Source of the DNA: Gammaproteobacteria bacterium
Lineage (GTDB): Bacteria > Pseudomonadota > Gammaproteobacteria > Steroidobacterales > GCA-2729495
Assembly: GCA_030426355.1 (NCBI GenBank)
Contig: JAUHYQ010000004.1
Location: 62,001-126,000, forward strand
Reading direction: 5' to 3'
Length of the DNA: 64,000 nt
Positions 19,018 to 28,470 of this stretch are shown piece by piece (position 1 is the first letter of the stretch; each line of letters starts with the position of its first letter). The position numbers were made by a program, and so were the translations under genes. The notes under the pieces were generated by a model. It was given only the letters and a program-made list of their open reading frames with translations, searched no databases and had not been told where the DNA came from.

Positions 19018-19836
19018 GTGAAAGTCGGCTATCTCGGACCCGAGGGCACTTACACGCAAAGTGCCGTTGAAAAGCACTTCGGGGCGGTAGCGGAGGGTGT
19101 TCCGCTGGCCACCATCGAAGATGTGTTTCGTGAGGTCGAGTCAGGTGCCGTGGATTTCGGCATTGTGCCTATCGAGAATTCCACCGAAGGCACGGTCAAC
19201 CATACGCTTGATATGTTCATGGATTCGCCGTTGCAGATTTGCGGTGAAGTTGAATTGCGCATCCAGCATCATTTGTTGGGGGCGATGGATGCCACGGATG
19301 CGATTGAGCAGGTTGTGGCCCATCCGCAGGCCCTGGCCCAGTGTCGACAGTGGCTGCGCGAGAACTTGCCCGCGGTAAAGCTCGTGCCGGCGACCAGCAA
19401 TGCCGAAGGTGCCCGTATGGCGCAAGCACAACAGGGTGTTGCCGCTATCGCCGGAAATGCAGCAATGGCCGTCTACGGTTTGCGCAAGCTGGCGGCGGGC
19501 ATTGAAGATCGCGCCGACAATACCACCCGATTTTTTGTGATTGGTGGCGATCAGCCACCGGCCAGCGGGAATGACCGAACCAGTCTGCTGCTGTCCGCTT
19601 CAGACACGGAAGGTGCTGGCGCGCTGTACAAATTGCTGGCACCCCTGGCCGAAGACAATGTCAACATGACGCGCATCGAATCGCGGCCGTCGCATCAGCG
19701 CAAATGGCACTATGTGTTCTTTATCGACATAGACGGTCATGTGCAGGACGAAGCCATTGCCCGGGCGCTCGGGCACTTGGAGCAGAACGCTCAGCTGTTC
19801 AGGGTGTTGGGCTCTTATCCCAAGGCGGTCGTTTGA
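19018..19836 (+). CDS. pheA: prephenate dehydratase without chorismate mutase domain
   Basis: Converts prephenate to phenylpyruvate in phenylalanine synthesis. 272 residues. The N-terminus KVGYLGPEGTYTQSAVEKHF is the start of the dehydratase domain itself. The catalytic TRF motif is in DNTTRFFVIGG, and the regulatory ACT domain has ESRPSHQRKWHYVFFIDIDG. The start is GTG at 19018 with GGGGAG about 6 bp upstream. The preceding gap is 27 bp, so no AroQ chorismate mutase domain is encoded before it, unlike the bifunctional protein at this place in Pseudomonas. Confidence 0.96.
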   Translation: MKVGYLGPEGTYTQSAVEKHFGAVAEGVPLATIEDVFREVESGAVDFGIVPIENSTEGTVNHTLDMFMDSPLQICGEVELRIQHHLLGAMDATDAIEQVVAHPQALAQCRQWLRENLPAVKLVPATSNAEGARMAQAQQGVAAIAGNAAMAVYGLRKLAAGIEDRADNTTRFFVIGGDQPPASGNDRTSLLLSASDTEGAGALYKLLAPLAEDNVNMTRIESRPSHQRKWHYVFFIDIDGHVQDEAIARALGHLEQNAQLFRVLGSYPKAVV

Positions 19837-19854
19837 CCGCACCGGGCTGCACTG

Positions 19855-20991
19855 ATGTCGGCAATAAATCCGCATAGCGATCTGGCTGCCGCCGCGATCC
19901 GTGGCCTGGCTCCCTACCAGCCGGGCAAGCCTTCGTCAGAGCTCCGCCGTGAATACGGTTTGCGCGATGTCATTAAACTGGCATCGAACGAAAATCCTTT
20001 GGGGCCGTCACCGACCGTCAAGACTGCATTGCTGGCAGCATTTGATGAAATCGAGCGATACCCTGATGGCGCATGCTTTGAATTGCGCGACGCGCTGGCG
20101 AGCCATCTGCAGGTGACGCCGCAACAGCTCACGCTGGGAAACGGTTCCAACGATGTTCTGGTTCTGCTGGCGGAAACCTTTCTTACAGAGCGTGTGTCCG
20201 CGGTTTACGATCAGTACTCTTTTGTGGTGTACCGACTGGCGGTACAGGCATGCGGCGCGCAGGCGCATGTGTCGCAAGCCAATCCGCGAGAACATGCGAT
20301 GCCGTTGGGGCATGATCTCGCAGCGATGCGGGCATTGGTGGATCAAAACACCCGGTTGGTTTTTATCGCTAATCCGAACAACCCGACCGGAACGTGGCTG
20401 GAGCATGACGAGTTGCGGGGTTTTCTTCGCGATATGCCGGAGCATGTCATTACGGTGCTGGACGAAGCGTACCTCGAATATGCGCGGCAGCCGGGGGAGG
20501 CTGACACCCTTTCCTGGCTGAAAGAATTTCCGCAACTGGTTATCGTGCGCACCTTTTCCAAAGCTTATGGGCTTGCCGGGCTGCGCATCGGTTATTGCGT
20601 CAGTTCACCGTCGATCGCGGAGTTGCTGAATCGTGTGCGACAGCCCTTTAACGTCAACAGTCTGGCCCAGCAAGCGGCGCTGGCAGCGCTGGCCGATCAG
20701 CAGTGGTTGCAGCAGGGTGTGGCAGCAAATGCCGCTTCGCTGCTTCAATTGCAGCAGGGGCTCGCTAAACTGGGCCTCAGATGGATTCCGTCGCGGGGTA
20801 ATTTCCTGCTGGTTGATTTCGGATCAAGCGAGAACGCAGCAGCGTGCAATGAATATTTGCTGCGGGCGGGCGTTATCGTGCGGCCGGTAGCCAACTACGG
20901 TTTGCCCGCGTACTTGCGCATAACGGCAGGTACCGAAGAAGAAATCCAGCGCTTGTTGCAGGCGTTGGCGCAGTTCGCGGACAGCAGATGA
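19855..20991 (+). CDS. hisC: histidinol-phosphate aminotransferase HisC (possibly aromatic-active)
   Basis: Class I/II PLP aminotransferase. 378 residues. The N-terminal IKLASNENPLGPSPTV is the HisC signature, NPNNPTGTWLEHDEL binds substrate, DEAYLEYA follows, and the PLP lysine is in VRTFSKAYGLAGLRIGY. Placed between pheA and aroA, it probably also, or mainly, makes phenylalanine or tyrosine from the keto acids, as HisC2-type enzymes can. The stop overlaps the aroA start in ATGA. Confidence 0.95.
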   Translation: MSAINPHSDLAAAAIRGLAPYQPGKPSSELRREYGLRDVIKLASNENPLGPSPTVKTALLAAFDEIERYPDGACFELRDALASHLQVTPQQLTLGNGSNDVLVLLAETFLTERVSAVYDQYSFVVYRLAVQACGAQAHVSQANPREHAMPLGHDLAAMRALVDQNTRLVFIANPNNPTGTWLEHDELRGFLRDMPEHVITVLDEAYLEYARQPGEADTLSWLKEFPQLVIVRTFSKAYGLAGLRIGYCVSSPSIAELLNRVRQPFNVNSLAQQAALAALADQQWLQQGVAANAASLLQLQQGLAKLGLRWIPSRGNFLLVDFGSSENAAACNEYLLRAGVIVRPVANYGLPAYLRITAGTEEEIQRLLQALAQFADSR

Positions 20992-22307
20992 TAGCGACTC
21001 AATACATAGAGGTTAGCCCTGGCAGTACCCTGACCGGCACCGTCACAGTACCCGGCGACAAATCCATATCGCATCGTGCGCTGATGCTGGGTTCGATTGC
21101 CGATGGCCAAACTACCGTTAGCGGTTTCCTTGCCGGCGAAGATTGCCTGGCCACCATGCGCGCAATGCGAGCATTAGGCGTCAGCATTGCAGCGGCAGAT
21201 GACGGCACGATCACTATCGACGGTGTTGGGTTGCGCGGCCTGACTGCTGCGGCCGGTCCGCTGGACATGGGTAATTCCGGCACCGGTTTGCGCCTGCTTG
21301 CGGGTGTACTGGCCGGGCAGGGTTTTGCCACCGAGTTGACCGGCGATGCCTCACTGCGGTCGCGCCCGATGGAGCGTGTCGCCGAGCCGCTGCGCCTAAT
21401 GGGAGCACAAGTGACAACCACAAACGGTTGTGCGCCCATGCAGATTACCGGCGGGCCGTTGCAATCGCTGGATTATCGGAGCCCCGTTGCCAGCGCCCAG
21501 ATTAAGTCCGCTATCTTGCTGGCTGCGCTTTACGCAACCGGTAAAACCACAGTGCACGAGCCGGGGGTGACGCGTGATCACACCGAACGCATGTTGCGGG
21601 CTTTCGGTGTGCCGGTGGTCAGTGACAGCGGGTCGGTTTCATTACAAGGCCCAGCATCGTTAACGGCACGTCATGTTGATGTTCCCGGTGACTTGTCTTC
21701 GGCAGCGTTCGCGTTGGGGGCGGGCTGCCTTTCCGACTCAGGCGAGGTAGCGGTCGAAAATGTTGGCGTTAATCCCACACGCACCGGTGTGCTCGATATT
21801 CTCAGGCTGATGGGTGCAGATATTGAACTGCGCAACATGGCCACATTGGGCGACGAACCGGTGGCTACCCTCATCGCCCGGCCTTCGTCTTTGCAGGGCG
21901 TGGTCATTCCGCCGGAGTTAATCCCGTTGGCTATTGATGAGATGCCGTTGATCTTTGCGCTAGCCGCGTGTGCCGAAGGCGAGACGGTCATTAGCGGTGC
22001 TGACGAATTGCGGCACAAAGAAAGCGATCGGATCGCGCTGATGGTGAGTGGACTGCATGCCCTCGGTATTGCAGTGGAGGAACGGCCCGATGGCGCTGTG
22101 ATCACCGGTGGCCAACCGTGCGGCGGCGTAGTGGATAGCGGCGATGATCATCGCATTGCCATGGCTTTTTGCATTTTGGGCAGTCGCGCTAGCGGCCTTG
22201 TTACGGTGCGCGACACTGCCAACATCGCCACGTCATTTCCGAATTTTGTGCCACTGATGCAATCGCTGGGGCTGCGCCTGGCGTTAAACGGAGTCCCCGG
22301 TGACTGA
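20988..22307 (+). CDS. aroA: 3-phosphoshikimate 1-carboxyvinyltransferase (EPSP synthase)
   Basis: Sixth step of the shikimate pathway. 439 residues. Signatures: PGDKSISHRALMLGSIADG, MGNSGTGLRLLAG and SRPMERVAEPLRLMG. DLSSAAFALGAG and DEMPLIFALAACAEGE in the C-terminal half carry active-site residues, and ELRHKESDRI is conserved. The RPM-x-R motif and GNSGTGLR differ from the E. coli type and resemble the form usual in Gram-positive and alpha-proteobacterial enzymes. It is a stand-alone protein; in Pseudomonas this gene is fused to a TyrA domain. It overlaps hisC by 4 bp and cmk by 8 bp. Confidence 0.97.
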   Translation: MIATQYIEVSPGSTLTGTVTVPGDKSISHRALMLGSIADGQTTVSGFLAGEDCLATMRAMRALGVSIAAADDGTITIDGVGLRGLTAAAGPLDMGNSGTGLRLLAGVLAGQGFATELTGDASLRSRPMERVAEPLRLMGAQVTTTNGCAPMQITGGPLQSLDYRSPVASAQIKSAILLAALYATGKTTVHEPGVTRDHTERMLRAFGVPVVSDSGSVSLQGPASLTARHVDVPGDLSSAAFALGAGCLSDSGEVAVENVGVNPTRTGVLDILRLMGADIELRNMATLGDEPVATLIARPSSLQGVVIPPELIPLAIDEMPLIFALAACAEGETVISGADELRHKESDRIALMVSGLHALGIAVEERPDGAVITGGQPCGGVVDSGDDHRIAMAFCILGSRASGLVTVRDTANIATSFPNFVPLMQSLGLRLALNGVPGD

Positions 22308-22977
22308 TGTTCCTGTCATCGCCATTGACGGGCCCGGTGGTGCAGGCAAGGGCACCGTTGCGCAGGGTGTCGCGAGGCGGCTCGGCTGGCATCTGCTGGA
22401 CAGCGGTTCGTTGTACCGGATTACTGCACTGGCGGCCAACCGCGCCGGAATAGACCTCGAAAACAGCCCGGCTGTATGCGCGGTAGCGCGCGATCTGGAT
22501 GTCCGGTTCGACGAAGGGGGCGACGGATTGCGGGTTATTCTGGCCGATGAGGACGTTACGGACGTGATACGCAGCGAGCAGGCGGGCGCCGCAGCGTCAG
22601 TGGTGGCAAGGGATTCAGCCGTTCGGGAGGCCCTTATAGCGCGCCAGCGAGCTTTCGCACGGCCGCCCGGCCTGGTCGCTGACGGGCGCGATATGGGCTC
22701 GGTAGTTTTTCGCGATGCAAAACTCAAAATCTTTCTGACAGCCAGCGTCGCGGAGCGCGCGCAGAGGCGCTATAAGCAGTTGAAAGACAAGGGAATGAAT
22801 GTTAGTCTGCCCGCCCTTTCGAGGGATATGGAAGAGCGGGACCGGCGAGATTCTGAACGTGCGGTCGCGCCACTCAGGGCAACAGAGGATGCCCGGGTGC
22901 TTGATACAACGGAACTCGATGTTCAGGCAGTGATCCAGCGGGTCATTGATTGGGCAGCAGAGGTTTATCGGGTCTGA
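22300..22977 (+). CDS. cmk: cytidylate kinase
   Basis: Phosphorylates CMP and dCMP. 225 residues. The P-loop GPGGAGKGTVAQGVARRLG starts at residue 9, followed by LDSGSLYRI for the nucleotide base and LVADGRDMGSVVF with the catalytic Asp-Arg-Asp. RDERDxxR appears as EERDRRDSERAVAPL. The start is GTG at 22300, inside the end of aroA, so translation is likely coupled. It is followed by a terminator before rpsA. Confidence 0.97.
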   Translation: MTDVPVIAIDGPGGAGKGTVAQGVARRLGWHLLDSGSLYRITALAANRAGIDLENSPAVCAVARDLDVRFDEGGDGLRVILADEDVTDVIRSEQAGAAASVVARDSAVREALIARQRAFARPPGLVADGRDMGSVVFRDAKLKIFLTASVAERAQRRYKQLKDKGMNVSLPALSRDMEERDRRDSERAVAPLRATEDARVLDTTELDVQAVIQRVIDWAAEVYRV

Positions 22978-23015
22978 GTCAACAGGCTCGGTCAGCTAAA
23001 TACTGCAGGGAAAGG

Positions 23016-23046
23016 GTCCGGTCGGCATGTGCCGTACCGGTTTTTT
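23016..23046 (+). terminator. rho-independent terminator after cmk
   Basis: A stem made of CCGGTCGGCA and TGCCGTACCGG (one bulged base, 2-base loop) is followed by TTTTTT at 23041-23046. It lies 40 bp after cmk and should separate the aromatic amino acid operon from rpsA. Confidence 0.8.
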
Positions 23047-23136
23047 ATTGCAAACGATTGTGTGTTTTTGATCACCTCTCTAGCCGATCAGATTCGCCAG
23101 TCATAACGGGTCCGTCCGCGGACGGTTGTTAAATTA
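23047..23136 (+). promoter_or_regulatory. rpsA leader region
   Basis: 90 bp between the terminator and rpsA. It must contain the rpsA promoter or leader. No clear Shine-Dalgarno sequence precedes the ATG (GTTGTTAAATTA), as expected for S1 mRNA, which usually relies on leader structure. A short hairpin GTCCGCGGAC lies at 23110-23120. Confidence 0.45.
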
Positions 23137-24825
23137 ATGTCTGAAAATTTTGCAGAACTGTTCGAGCAAAGTCTCGCAAGCAGTCAAATCAAGCCCGGTA
23201 CTATTCTTACCGGCAAAGTCATCGAAGTTTCTCCTGAAGTCGTCATCATCAGTGCCGGCCTCAAGTCAGAAGCAGTTATCCCCACCAGCCAGTTCCGTGA
23301 CGAAAACGGTGAGATCGAGGTTCAGGTAGGCGACGAAGTTGAGGTCGCGCTGGATTCGGTTGAAGACGGTTTCGGCGAAACCCGTTTGTCGCGCGAGCGC
23401 GCCAAGCGTGCACGTACCTGGACGGTTCTTGAAGAAGCCTATGAAAAAGGCGAGATCATCACGGGCGTTATCAATGGGCGCGTGAAGGGCGGATTTACTG
23501 TCGAAATCGATTTTGTACGTGCGTTTCTGCCCGGTTCACTGGTGGACGTTCGTCCTGTACGCGACCCTTCTTATCTGGAAGGCAAGCCGCTGGAATTCAA
23601 AGTCATCAAGCTTGATCAGAAGCGCAATAACGTGGTGGTTTCGCGTCGCGCAGTGGTTGAGGATGAGTACAGTGAAGAGCGCGATAAATTGCTCGAGAAC
23701 TTGCAGGAAGGTGCAACAGTCAAGGGTGTGGTTAAGAACCTCACCGATTACGGTGCTTTCGTGGATATGGGCGGCATAGACGGCTTGCTGCATATCACCG
23801 ATATGGCCTGGAAGCGCGTTAAGCATCCGTCCGAGGTCGTCAATGTCGGCGACGAAATTGACGTCAAGGTATTGCGCTTTGATCGTGACAAGAACCGCGT
23901 GTCGCTGGGCATCAAGCAATTGGGCGCTGACCCTTGGGAAGCGATTGCGCGTCGCTACCCGCCGACAACCCGTATGTTCGGTAAAGTCACCAATATTGCT
24001 GACTACGGCTGTTTTGTCGAAATTGAAGAGGGCGTAGAAGGGTTGGTGCACGTTTCGGAAATGGACTGGACCAATAAGAACGTTAACCCCGGCAAGATCG
24101 TGTCGGTGGGTGACGAGGTCGAGGTGATGGTTCTGGAGATAGACGAAGATCGACGTCGTATTTCTCTGGGCGTCAAGCAATGTCTGTCGAATCCATGGGC
24201 TGAATTCTCCGTAAGCCATAAGAAGGGCGATACCATCAGCGGAAATATCAAGTCGATTACCGACTTTGGTATTTTCATTGGCTTGCCTGGGGGCATCGAC
24301 GGTCTAGTGCATTTGTCCGATATCTCGTGGGAACACGACGGTGAAGAAGCCGTTCGCAACTATAAGAAGGGCGAAGAGGTCGAGACCACAATTCTGGCGA
24401 TCGACCCTGAGCGTGAGCGCATTTCTCTGGGCATCAAACAGCTTGATCAGGATCCAATGTCAGCGTTTCTGGCGCAGCATCCCAAAGGAAGTATCGTCAA
24501 GGGCACGGTTACCGATGTTGAGCCACGTGGCGCAACGGTCGATCTGGGCGACGGTATTGAGGGTCAGCTGAGGGCTTCAGAGCTTTCGCGCGAGCGGGTT
24601 GAAGATGCACGCGCTGTGCTCAAGGTTGGCGACGAAATAGAAGCGCGCTTCATCGGAGTTGACCGCAAGGCGCGCACGGTGTCACTGTCTGTGAAAGCCA
24701 AGGAAGAGCACGAAGAGCAGCAGGCGGTGCAAAGTTACAAGAGCGATTCCGCCGCACCTTCGGGCAGCACTACGCTCGGCGATCTGCTTAAAGAGCAGAT
24801 GGGCAGCAGCGAAGAAGGGTCTTAA
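23137..24825 (+). CDS. rpsA: 30S ribosomal protein S1
   Basis: Binds mRNA on the 30S subunit and helps start translation. 562 residues with six S1 (OB-fold) domains. The first two (near [20 protein letters not shown] and [19 protein letters not shown]) anchor to the ribosome. The last four carry the RNA-binding pattern, for example [20 protein letters not shown] and [20 protein letters not shown]. Length and domain count are those of the gammaproteobacterial protein. ihfB follows, as in relatives. Confidence 0.99.
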   Translation: MSENFAELFEQSLASSQIKPGTILTGKVIEVSPEVVIISAGLKSEAVIPTSQFRDENGEIEVQVGDEVEVALDSVEDGFGETRLSRERAKRARTWTVLEEAYEKGEIITGVINGRVKGGFTVEIDFVRAFLPGSLVDVRPVRDPSYLEGKPLEFKVIKLDQKRNNVVVSRRAVVEDEYSEERDKLLENLQEGATVKGVVKNLTDYGAFVDMGGIDGLLHITDMAWKRVKHPSEVVNVGDEIDVKVLRFDRDKNRVSLGIKQLGADPWEAIARRYPPTTRMFGKVTNIADYGCFVEIEEGVEGLVHVSEMDWTNKNVNPGKIVSVGDEVEVMVLEIDEDRRRISLGVKQCLSNPWAEFSVSHKKGDTISGNIKSITDFGIFIGLPGGIDGLVHLSDISWEHDGEEAVRNYKKGEEVETTILAIDPERERISLGIKQLDQDPMSAFLAQHPKGSIVKGTVTDVEPRGATVDLGDGIEGQLRASELSRERVEDARAVLKVGDEIEARFIGVDRKARTVSLSVKAKEEHEEQQAVQSYKSDSAAPSGSTTLGDLLKEQMGSSEEGS

Positions 24826-24841
24826 AAATACAGGAACCGGT

Positions 24842-24861
24842 GTCGGGGCTTGCGCCCCGAC
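24842..24861 (+). other. hairpin between rpsA and ihfB
   Basis: A perfect 8-bp stem GTCGGGGC / GCCCCGAC with loop TTGC. No T-run follows, so it is more likely a transcript-processing or stabilising element than a terminator. Confidence 0.5.
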
Positions 24862-24904
24862 GATCCGGCTGCTGGAAACCAGTTTTGGGGAGTGACTACC
24901 TGGC

Positions 24905-25207
24905 ATGACTAAGTCTGAACTCATCGAAGTAATTGCACGGAAACAAAAACACCTGCCGGCTAAGGACGTGGAATTGGCCGTCAAGCATTTGCTTGAGCTC
25001 ATGAGCAGTGCGCTGGCAAAAGGTGAGCGCATCGAAATTCGGGGGTTTGGCAGTTTTTCACTGCATTTCAGGCCGCCGCGTATGGGTCGAAATCCGAAAA
25101 CGGGCGAATCAGTGGCGCTCGCCGGTAAGTACGTACCGCATTTCAAGCCGGGTAAAGAGCTTCGCGAGCGTGTCAACGCCAGTAGCGATTTGCCGATTAA
25201 GAGCTAA
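24905..25207 (+). CDS. ihfB: integration host factor subunit beta
   Basis: DNA-bending protein that works as a heterodimer with IhfA in recombination and transcription. 100 residues. Motifs: [20 protein letters not shown], the beta-arm region [20 protein letters not shown] with the intercalating proline, and the C-terminal [16 protein letters not shown]. Its place between rpsA and lapA is conserved. GGGGAG lies upstream of the ATG. Confidence 0.98.
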   Translation: MTKSELIEVIARKQKHLPAKDVELAVKHLLELMSSALAKGERIEIRGFGSFSLHFRPPRMGRNPKTGESVALAGKYVPHFKPGKELRERVNASSDLPIKS

Positions 25208-25285
25208 GCAGCAAATTCAGGGTTTCGTGCCGGGCTCGCCCGCATTGGATTACAATCACTCGGGAGCTAATACGGGTGGGTTGCG

Positions 25286-25582
25286 ATGCTGCGTTACGTG
25301 CTTTTTATTCTGACGGTTTTGTTTGTCTTTCTGGTAGCAGTGGTCTTTGCCGCCAGTAATCCAGGCACACTGGTTCTGGATCTCGCCTTTACGCGACTGG
25401 AAATGCAGAAATCCCTTGCGTTTATCTTGTTTCTCGGTGTGGGCTGGCTGTTCGGCGTGTTATGTGCGGGATTTTTACTCTTGAAGATGCTGTCTGATCG
25501 TCGGCAGATGCGCCGGGCGCTAGAGCTTGCGGAAGCAGAAGTAAAATCGCTGCGCAGTATGCCGATGCACGATGCCCACTGA
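25286..25582 (+). CDS. lapA: LPS assembly protein LapA domain protein
   Basis: 98-residue inner-membrane protein with two hydrophobic helices (residues about 3-25 and 43-67) and a short coiled-coil tail (RRQMRRALELAEAEVKSL). The SNPGTLVLDLAF segment between the helices is typical of the LapA family. It partners LapB in the control of LPS synthesis. It overlaps lapB by 11 bp. Confidence 0.93.
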   Translation: MLRYVLFILTVLFVFLVAVVFAASNPGTLVLDLAFTRLEMQKSLAFILFLGVGWLFGVLCAGFLLLKMLSDRRQMRRALELAEAEVKSLRSMPMHDAH

Positions 25583-26771
25583 GTCAACATTCTTACTGGC
25601 AGGGCTGTTTTTTGTAGCGGCTGCGCTGGGGTACTTTTTTGCCCGTTTTGGTGACGACGAAGAGACTTCCGATGCAGCTCCCCCGGCCGGAAAGCTCAAT
25701 GCAGACTACATAAAGGGCCTCAATTTTCTGCTCAACGAAAAACCTGATCAGGCGCTGGAAGTATTCATGCGCATGGTGGAGGTGGACGACGAAACGCTCG
25801 AGACTCATTTCGCACTGGGCAGTCTGTTTCGTCGGCGCGGCGAAGTTGATCGCGCTATACGCGTGCATCAGAACATTATTGCGCGCCCTAATCTGAGCGA
25901 AATGCACAAAGAGCAGGCACTGGTTTCGCTCGCCGAGGATTACCTCAGCGCGGGCCTGTTTGATCGCGCCGAGGATTTGTTCGGACAGCTCAAGGATTCT
26001 GACGAACACGGCGTTTACGCGCGTCGCAAGCTGGTACGTATCTATGAGGTTACGCAGGAATGGGACAATGCTGTGCGGGGTTTCGAAGAGCTGGAAGCCA
26101 TCGATCCGCGCGCTGCTGCCGAAAGCAGGGTTGCGCATTACTATTGCGAGCTCGCGCAGCAGGCCTTCAGCAGGGACGATGTCCGAGAAGCCCATAAGCT
26201 GATCGATCTCGCGGAAAAAACCGCCAATCCCAGCCTGCGTTCAAAACTCTTGCGCGCGGATTTCTGGCGCAGCAGCGGGCAGCATAAAAAGGCCATAAAG
26301 CTTTATGGCGAAATTATGGATATTGCACCGCGACTGATAGGTGACGTGGTGCCAAAGCTTGCCGAGAGTTGCCGGGCGACTGGCGAGCAAGGCCACCTTA
26401 GCCGCAGCCTGACGAAGCTGCTTGCCAGCGATCCGAGCGCCGGCAAAGCAATCGGTCTGGCCACCGTCTACGACCCGCGCATAGTGAATGCGACCGCGCT
26501 TAAATGCCTGAAAGATTTTGTGCTAGCCGACCCCGTATTGTCGAACCTGGTTGACCTTAGCCCGTTAGCGGACTCCGATGGCCCGGACAGCAAGCAAGCG
26601 CTTGAGCGCATCCGGGAGGGCCTGACGCGGGTAATCTCCAAGGGGCATCGGCATCGTTGCCGGGAATGCGGCTATATTTCGAGCGAATTGCTGTGGCAGT
26701 GTCCCAGTTGCCGTAACTGGGAGTGCGTATCGCCCTCGGTTGAGCTTAATTTTTCCACATTTGTCAGCTGA
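25572..26771 (+). CDS. lapB: LPS assembly protein LapB
   Basis: Inner-membrane-anchored TPR protein that, in E. coli, delivers LpxC to the FtsH protease and so sets LPS levels. 399 residues. An N-terminal anchor (FLLAGLFFVAAALGYFFARF) is followed by about nine TPR helices starting at ADYIKGLNFLLNEKPDQALE. A rubredoxin-like zinc knuckle is at the C-terminus, with CxxC pairs in RCRECGY and QCPSCRNW. All parts are intact. Confidence 0.97.
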   Translation: MPTESTFLLAGLFFVAAALGYFFARFGDDEETSDAAPPAGKLNADYIKGLNFLLNEKPDQALEVFMRMVEVDDETLETHFALGSLFRRRGEVDRAIRVHQNIIARPNLSEMHKEQALVSLAEDYLSAGLFDRAEDLFGQLKDSDEHGVYARRKLVRIYEVTQEWDNAVRGFEELEAIDPRAAAESRVAHYYCELAQQAFSRDDVREAHKLIDLAEKTANPSLRSKLLRADFWRSSGQHKKAIKLYGEIMDIAPRLIGDVVPKLAESCRATGEQGHLSRSLTKLLASDPSAGKAIGLATVYDPRIVNATALKCLKDFVLADPVLSNLVDLSPLADSDGPDSKQALERIREGLTRVISKGHRHRCRECGYISSELLWQCPSCRNWECVSPSVELNFSTFVS

Positions 26772-26885
26772 CAATTTTTCCTGCTGTTTTGGCTGCTTTT
26801 GGCGGTTTTATTTCGCATCAATATTTTCTAGCCTTCTTCTGAGGCAGGACGATTTGTTCTGCCCGATAACGTCAGGAGGCAATTT

Positions 26886-27143
26886 ATGCAAAAGTTTATG
26901 ATCGGATGTGGTGCTCTGTTAATGTCAATGCTGGCGCTTGCAGGGCCCGTTAATATCAATACCGCCGACGCGGAAACCCTGTCTAGGGAGCTGACGGGGA
27001 TAGGTCTCTCCAAGGCTGAGGCGATAGTCGCTTATCGTGAGCAGAACGGTGCGTTTGAAGTTCCGGAAGAGCTGCTCAAGGTGAAAGGCATTGGTCCGCG
27101 CGTGCTGGCGGCAAATCGCGAGGATATCAAGGTACGTGACTGA
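26886..27143 (+). CDS. small exported helix-hairpin-helix protein, ComEA-like
   Basis: 85 residues: a signal peptide (MIGCGALLMSMLALAGP) followed by two helix-hairpin-helix motifs, VNINTADAETLSRELTGIGL and then LLKVKGIGPRVLAANREDI. This is the DNA-binding half of ComEA, the periplasmic DNA receptor in natural transformation. The N-terminal VNINTA is the family hallmark. AGGAGG lies 6 bp before the ATG. Being single and short, it may serve in DNA uptake, or only be a general periplasmic DNA binder. Confidence 0.9.
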   Translation: MQKFMIGCGALLMSMLALAGPVNINTADAETLSRELTGIGLSKAEAIVAYREQNGAFEVPEELLKVKGIGPRVLAANREDIKVRD

Positions 27144-27148
27144 AACAG

Positions 27149-27177
27149 ACCGGCCGGTGATGTTGTCACCGGCCGGT
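27149..27177. terminator. hairpin between convergent genes
   Basis: A perfect 12-bp stem ACCGGCCGGTGA / TCACCGGCCGGT with a 5-base loop. It lies between the end of the ComEA-like gene and the end of the Fap-like operon and could end transcription from both sides. The T-tract is weak. Confidence 0.65.
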
Positions 27178-27185
27178 ATTCCAAA

Positions 27186-28445
27186 TCAGTCTTTTACGGT
27201 AAAGGGTATGCGCAGCGTTATATCTGTGTCCGCTGCCGCATCGGTCGTTCCTATGCCGAACGCAATATTAAGGGGCAGACCCTGCTCGCCAAGTTTTAGA
27301 GAATAGCCAATCAGGAACTTGCCGATCGTCACGTCACTGCCCAGCACCTTGCTTTCTGTCGCGCCGGCAATGTGCGTATGGCTGAATCGGTCTAGTGCAT
27401 AGCTGAAGCTGATTGACGATATCTCATTCAGGCCGATGCCCATGCCGAAATTGAGCCGGATCGCATCGCCCGGATCAACTTTGCCGAACCCGACTGTGCT
27501 TGTTGTCATATCTGGGTTTGTGATCGTATACGTGCCTTTATCGTCTGACAGCGTCCACAAATAGCCTATGTTGCCAAAGATAGCGACCGGGTCGGTGGGG
27601 TAGATAAACGTGATGCTCGGGTTGACGCTCCAGAACCCTGATCCGGTGCCTAGTTTGCCGCCAAAACTTGTGCCGGTGTTCGCAAGTAGCTGGCTTGTTT
27701 TGATTTCAAACGGATCTTTGCCCGTATCCGATTTGATGCGCAGGTTGCCAACGAGATAGGGCCAATCGGGCCGTTTCTTGAACTGATAGCGCAAGCCAAA
27801 CTCGATGTCACCCAATCCGCTTCCTCCGGCCTCGAACAGGCGATCGGTTGAATTCGTCGCAATCACCGGGCGCGTGATGGTTTTGTCACTGCGCTTGACG
27901 TAAGAGGCCTTCAATTCGGCCTCAAGCCGGCTGTTGATACCATAGCGAGCGGTCAAGGCCCCGGTCAGGGTTTCACTCTCTACAGACCGCACGTCGATAT
28001 CACCCAGCAGAAACGCATCAAAAAGGCCCAGGCCTGCCAAAGCAACTCGCGTGACCGACGTGTTGGTGTATTGCACGGAGGGTTCGATTATTAGTTGTCC
28101 TTTGGGAGTCAGGACTCCGCCGACGGCCTCTGACACTCGCGGCAAATCCGGCAGAACTTCCTGCTGGGCTTCGAATTCCTTGCGTTGCTCATCGCCGACT
28201 GTGGTTGCAGCAGCGGTGTCTTTGCCGCCACGTTGCTCTGCCAGTTCGGCTACCTGATGCACCTGCAGTTCCAGTTGCTGTCGTTCCTGTTCCACCGCGC
28301 GCATTTTATGCAAGAGCTGCCGATACTGTTCATTGATCTCGGCGATCTTGCTGGTAACACTTTCATTGGTGGCGGCCGGCAGGCTGCAGGACACCATCAG
28401 GCTGGCAAACAGGCTAAGGAACTGAGTCGTTTTCTTCCGGCGCAT
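27186..28445 (-). CDS. FapF-like outer-membrane barrel with coiled-coil N-terminus
   Basis: 419 residues. A signal peptide (residues 1-25, ending SCSLPAA) is followed by a coiled coil at about 30-70 (EINEQYRQLLHKMRAVEQER), a linker, and from about residue 110 a long series of amphipathic beta strands with TPKGQLIIEPSVQYTNTSV, GLGDIEFGLRYQF and LNFGMGIGLNEISSIS. This layout (coiled-coil plug plus barrel, about 420 residues) is that of FapF, the amyloid-subunit exporter of Pseudomonas. The gene is last in the operon, as fapF is. The C-terminus (RIPFTVKD) lacks the usual final aromatic residue. GGAGAG precedes the ATG. The call rests on architecture and order, not on measured identity. Confidence 0.72.
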   Translation of the reverse strand: MRRKKTTQFLSLFASLMVSCSLPAATNESVTSKIAEINEQYRQLLHKMRAVEQERQQLELQVHQVAELAEQRGGKDTAAATTVGDEQRKEFEAQQEVLPDLPRVSEAVGGVLTPKGQLIIEPSVQYTNTSVTRVALAGLGLFDAFLLGDIDVRSVESETLTGALTARYGINSRLEAELKASYVKRSDKTITRPVIATNSTDRLFEAGGSGLGDIEFGLRYQFKKRPDWPYLVGNLRIKSDTGKDPFEIKTSQLLANTGTSFGGKLGTGSGFWSVNPSITFIYPTDPVAIFGNIGYLWTLSDDKGTYTITNPDMTTSTVGFGKVDPGDAIRLNFGMGIGLNEISSISFSYALDRFSHTHIAGATESKVLGSDVTIGKFLIGYSLKLGEQGLPLNIAFGIGTTDAAADTDITLRIPFTVKD

Positions 28446-28470
28446 ACGCTCTCCGTCGCTTCATTGTCGG

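Noticed and set aside
23536-24219. 227-residue minus-strand frame inside rpsA
   Set aside because: Antisense shadow of a certain ribosomal protein gene.
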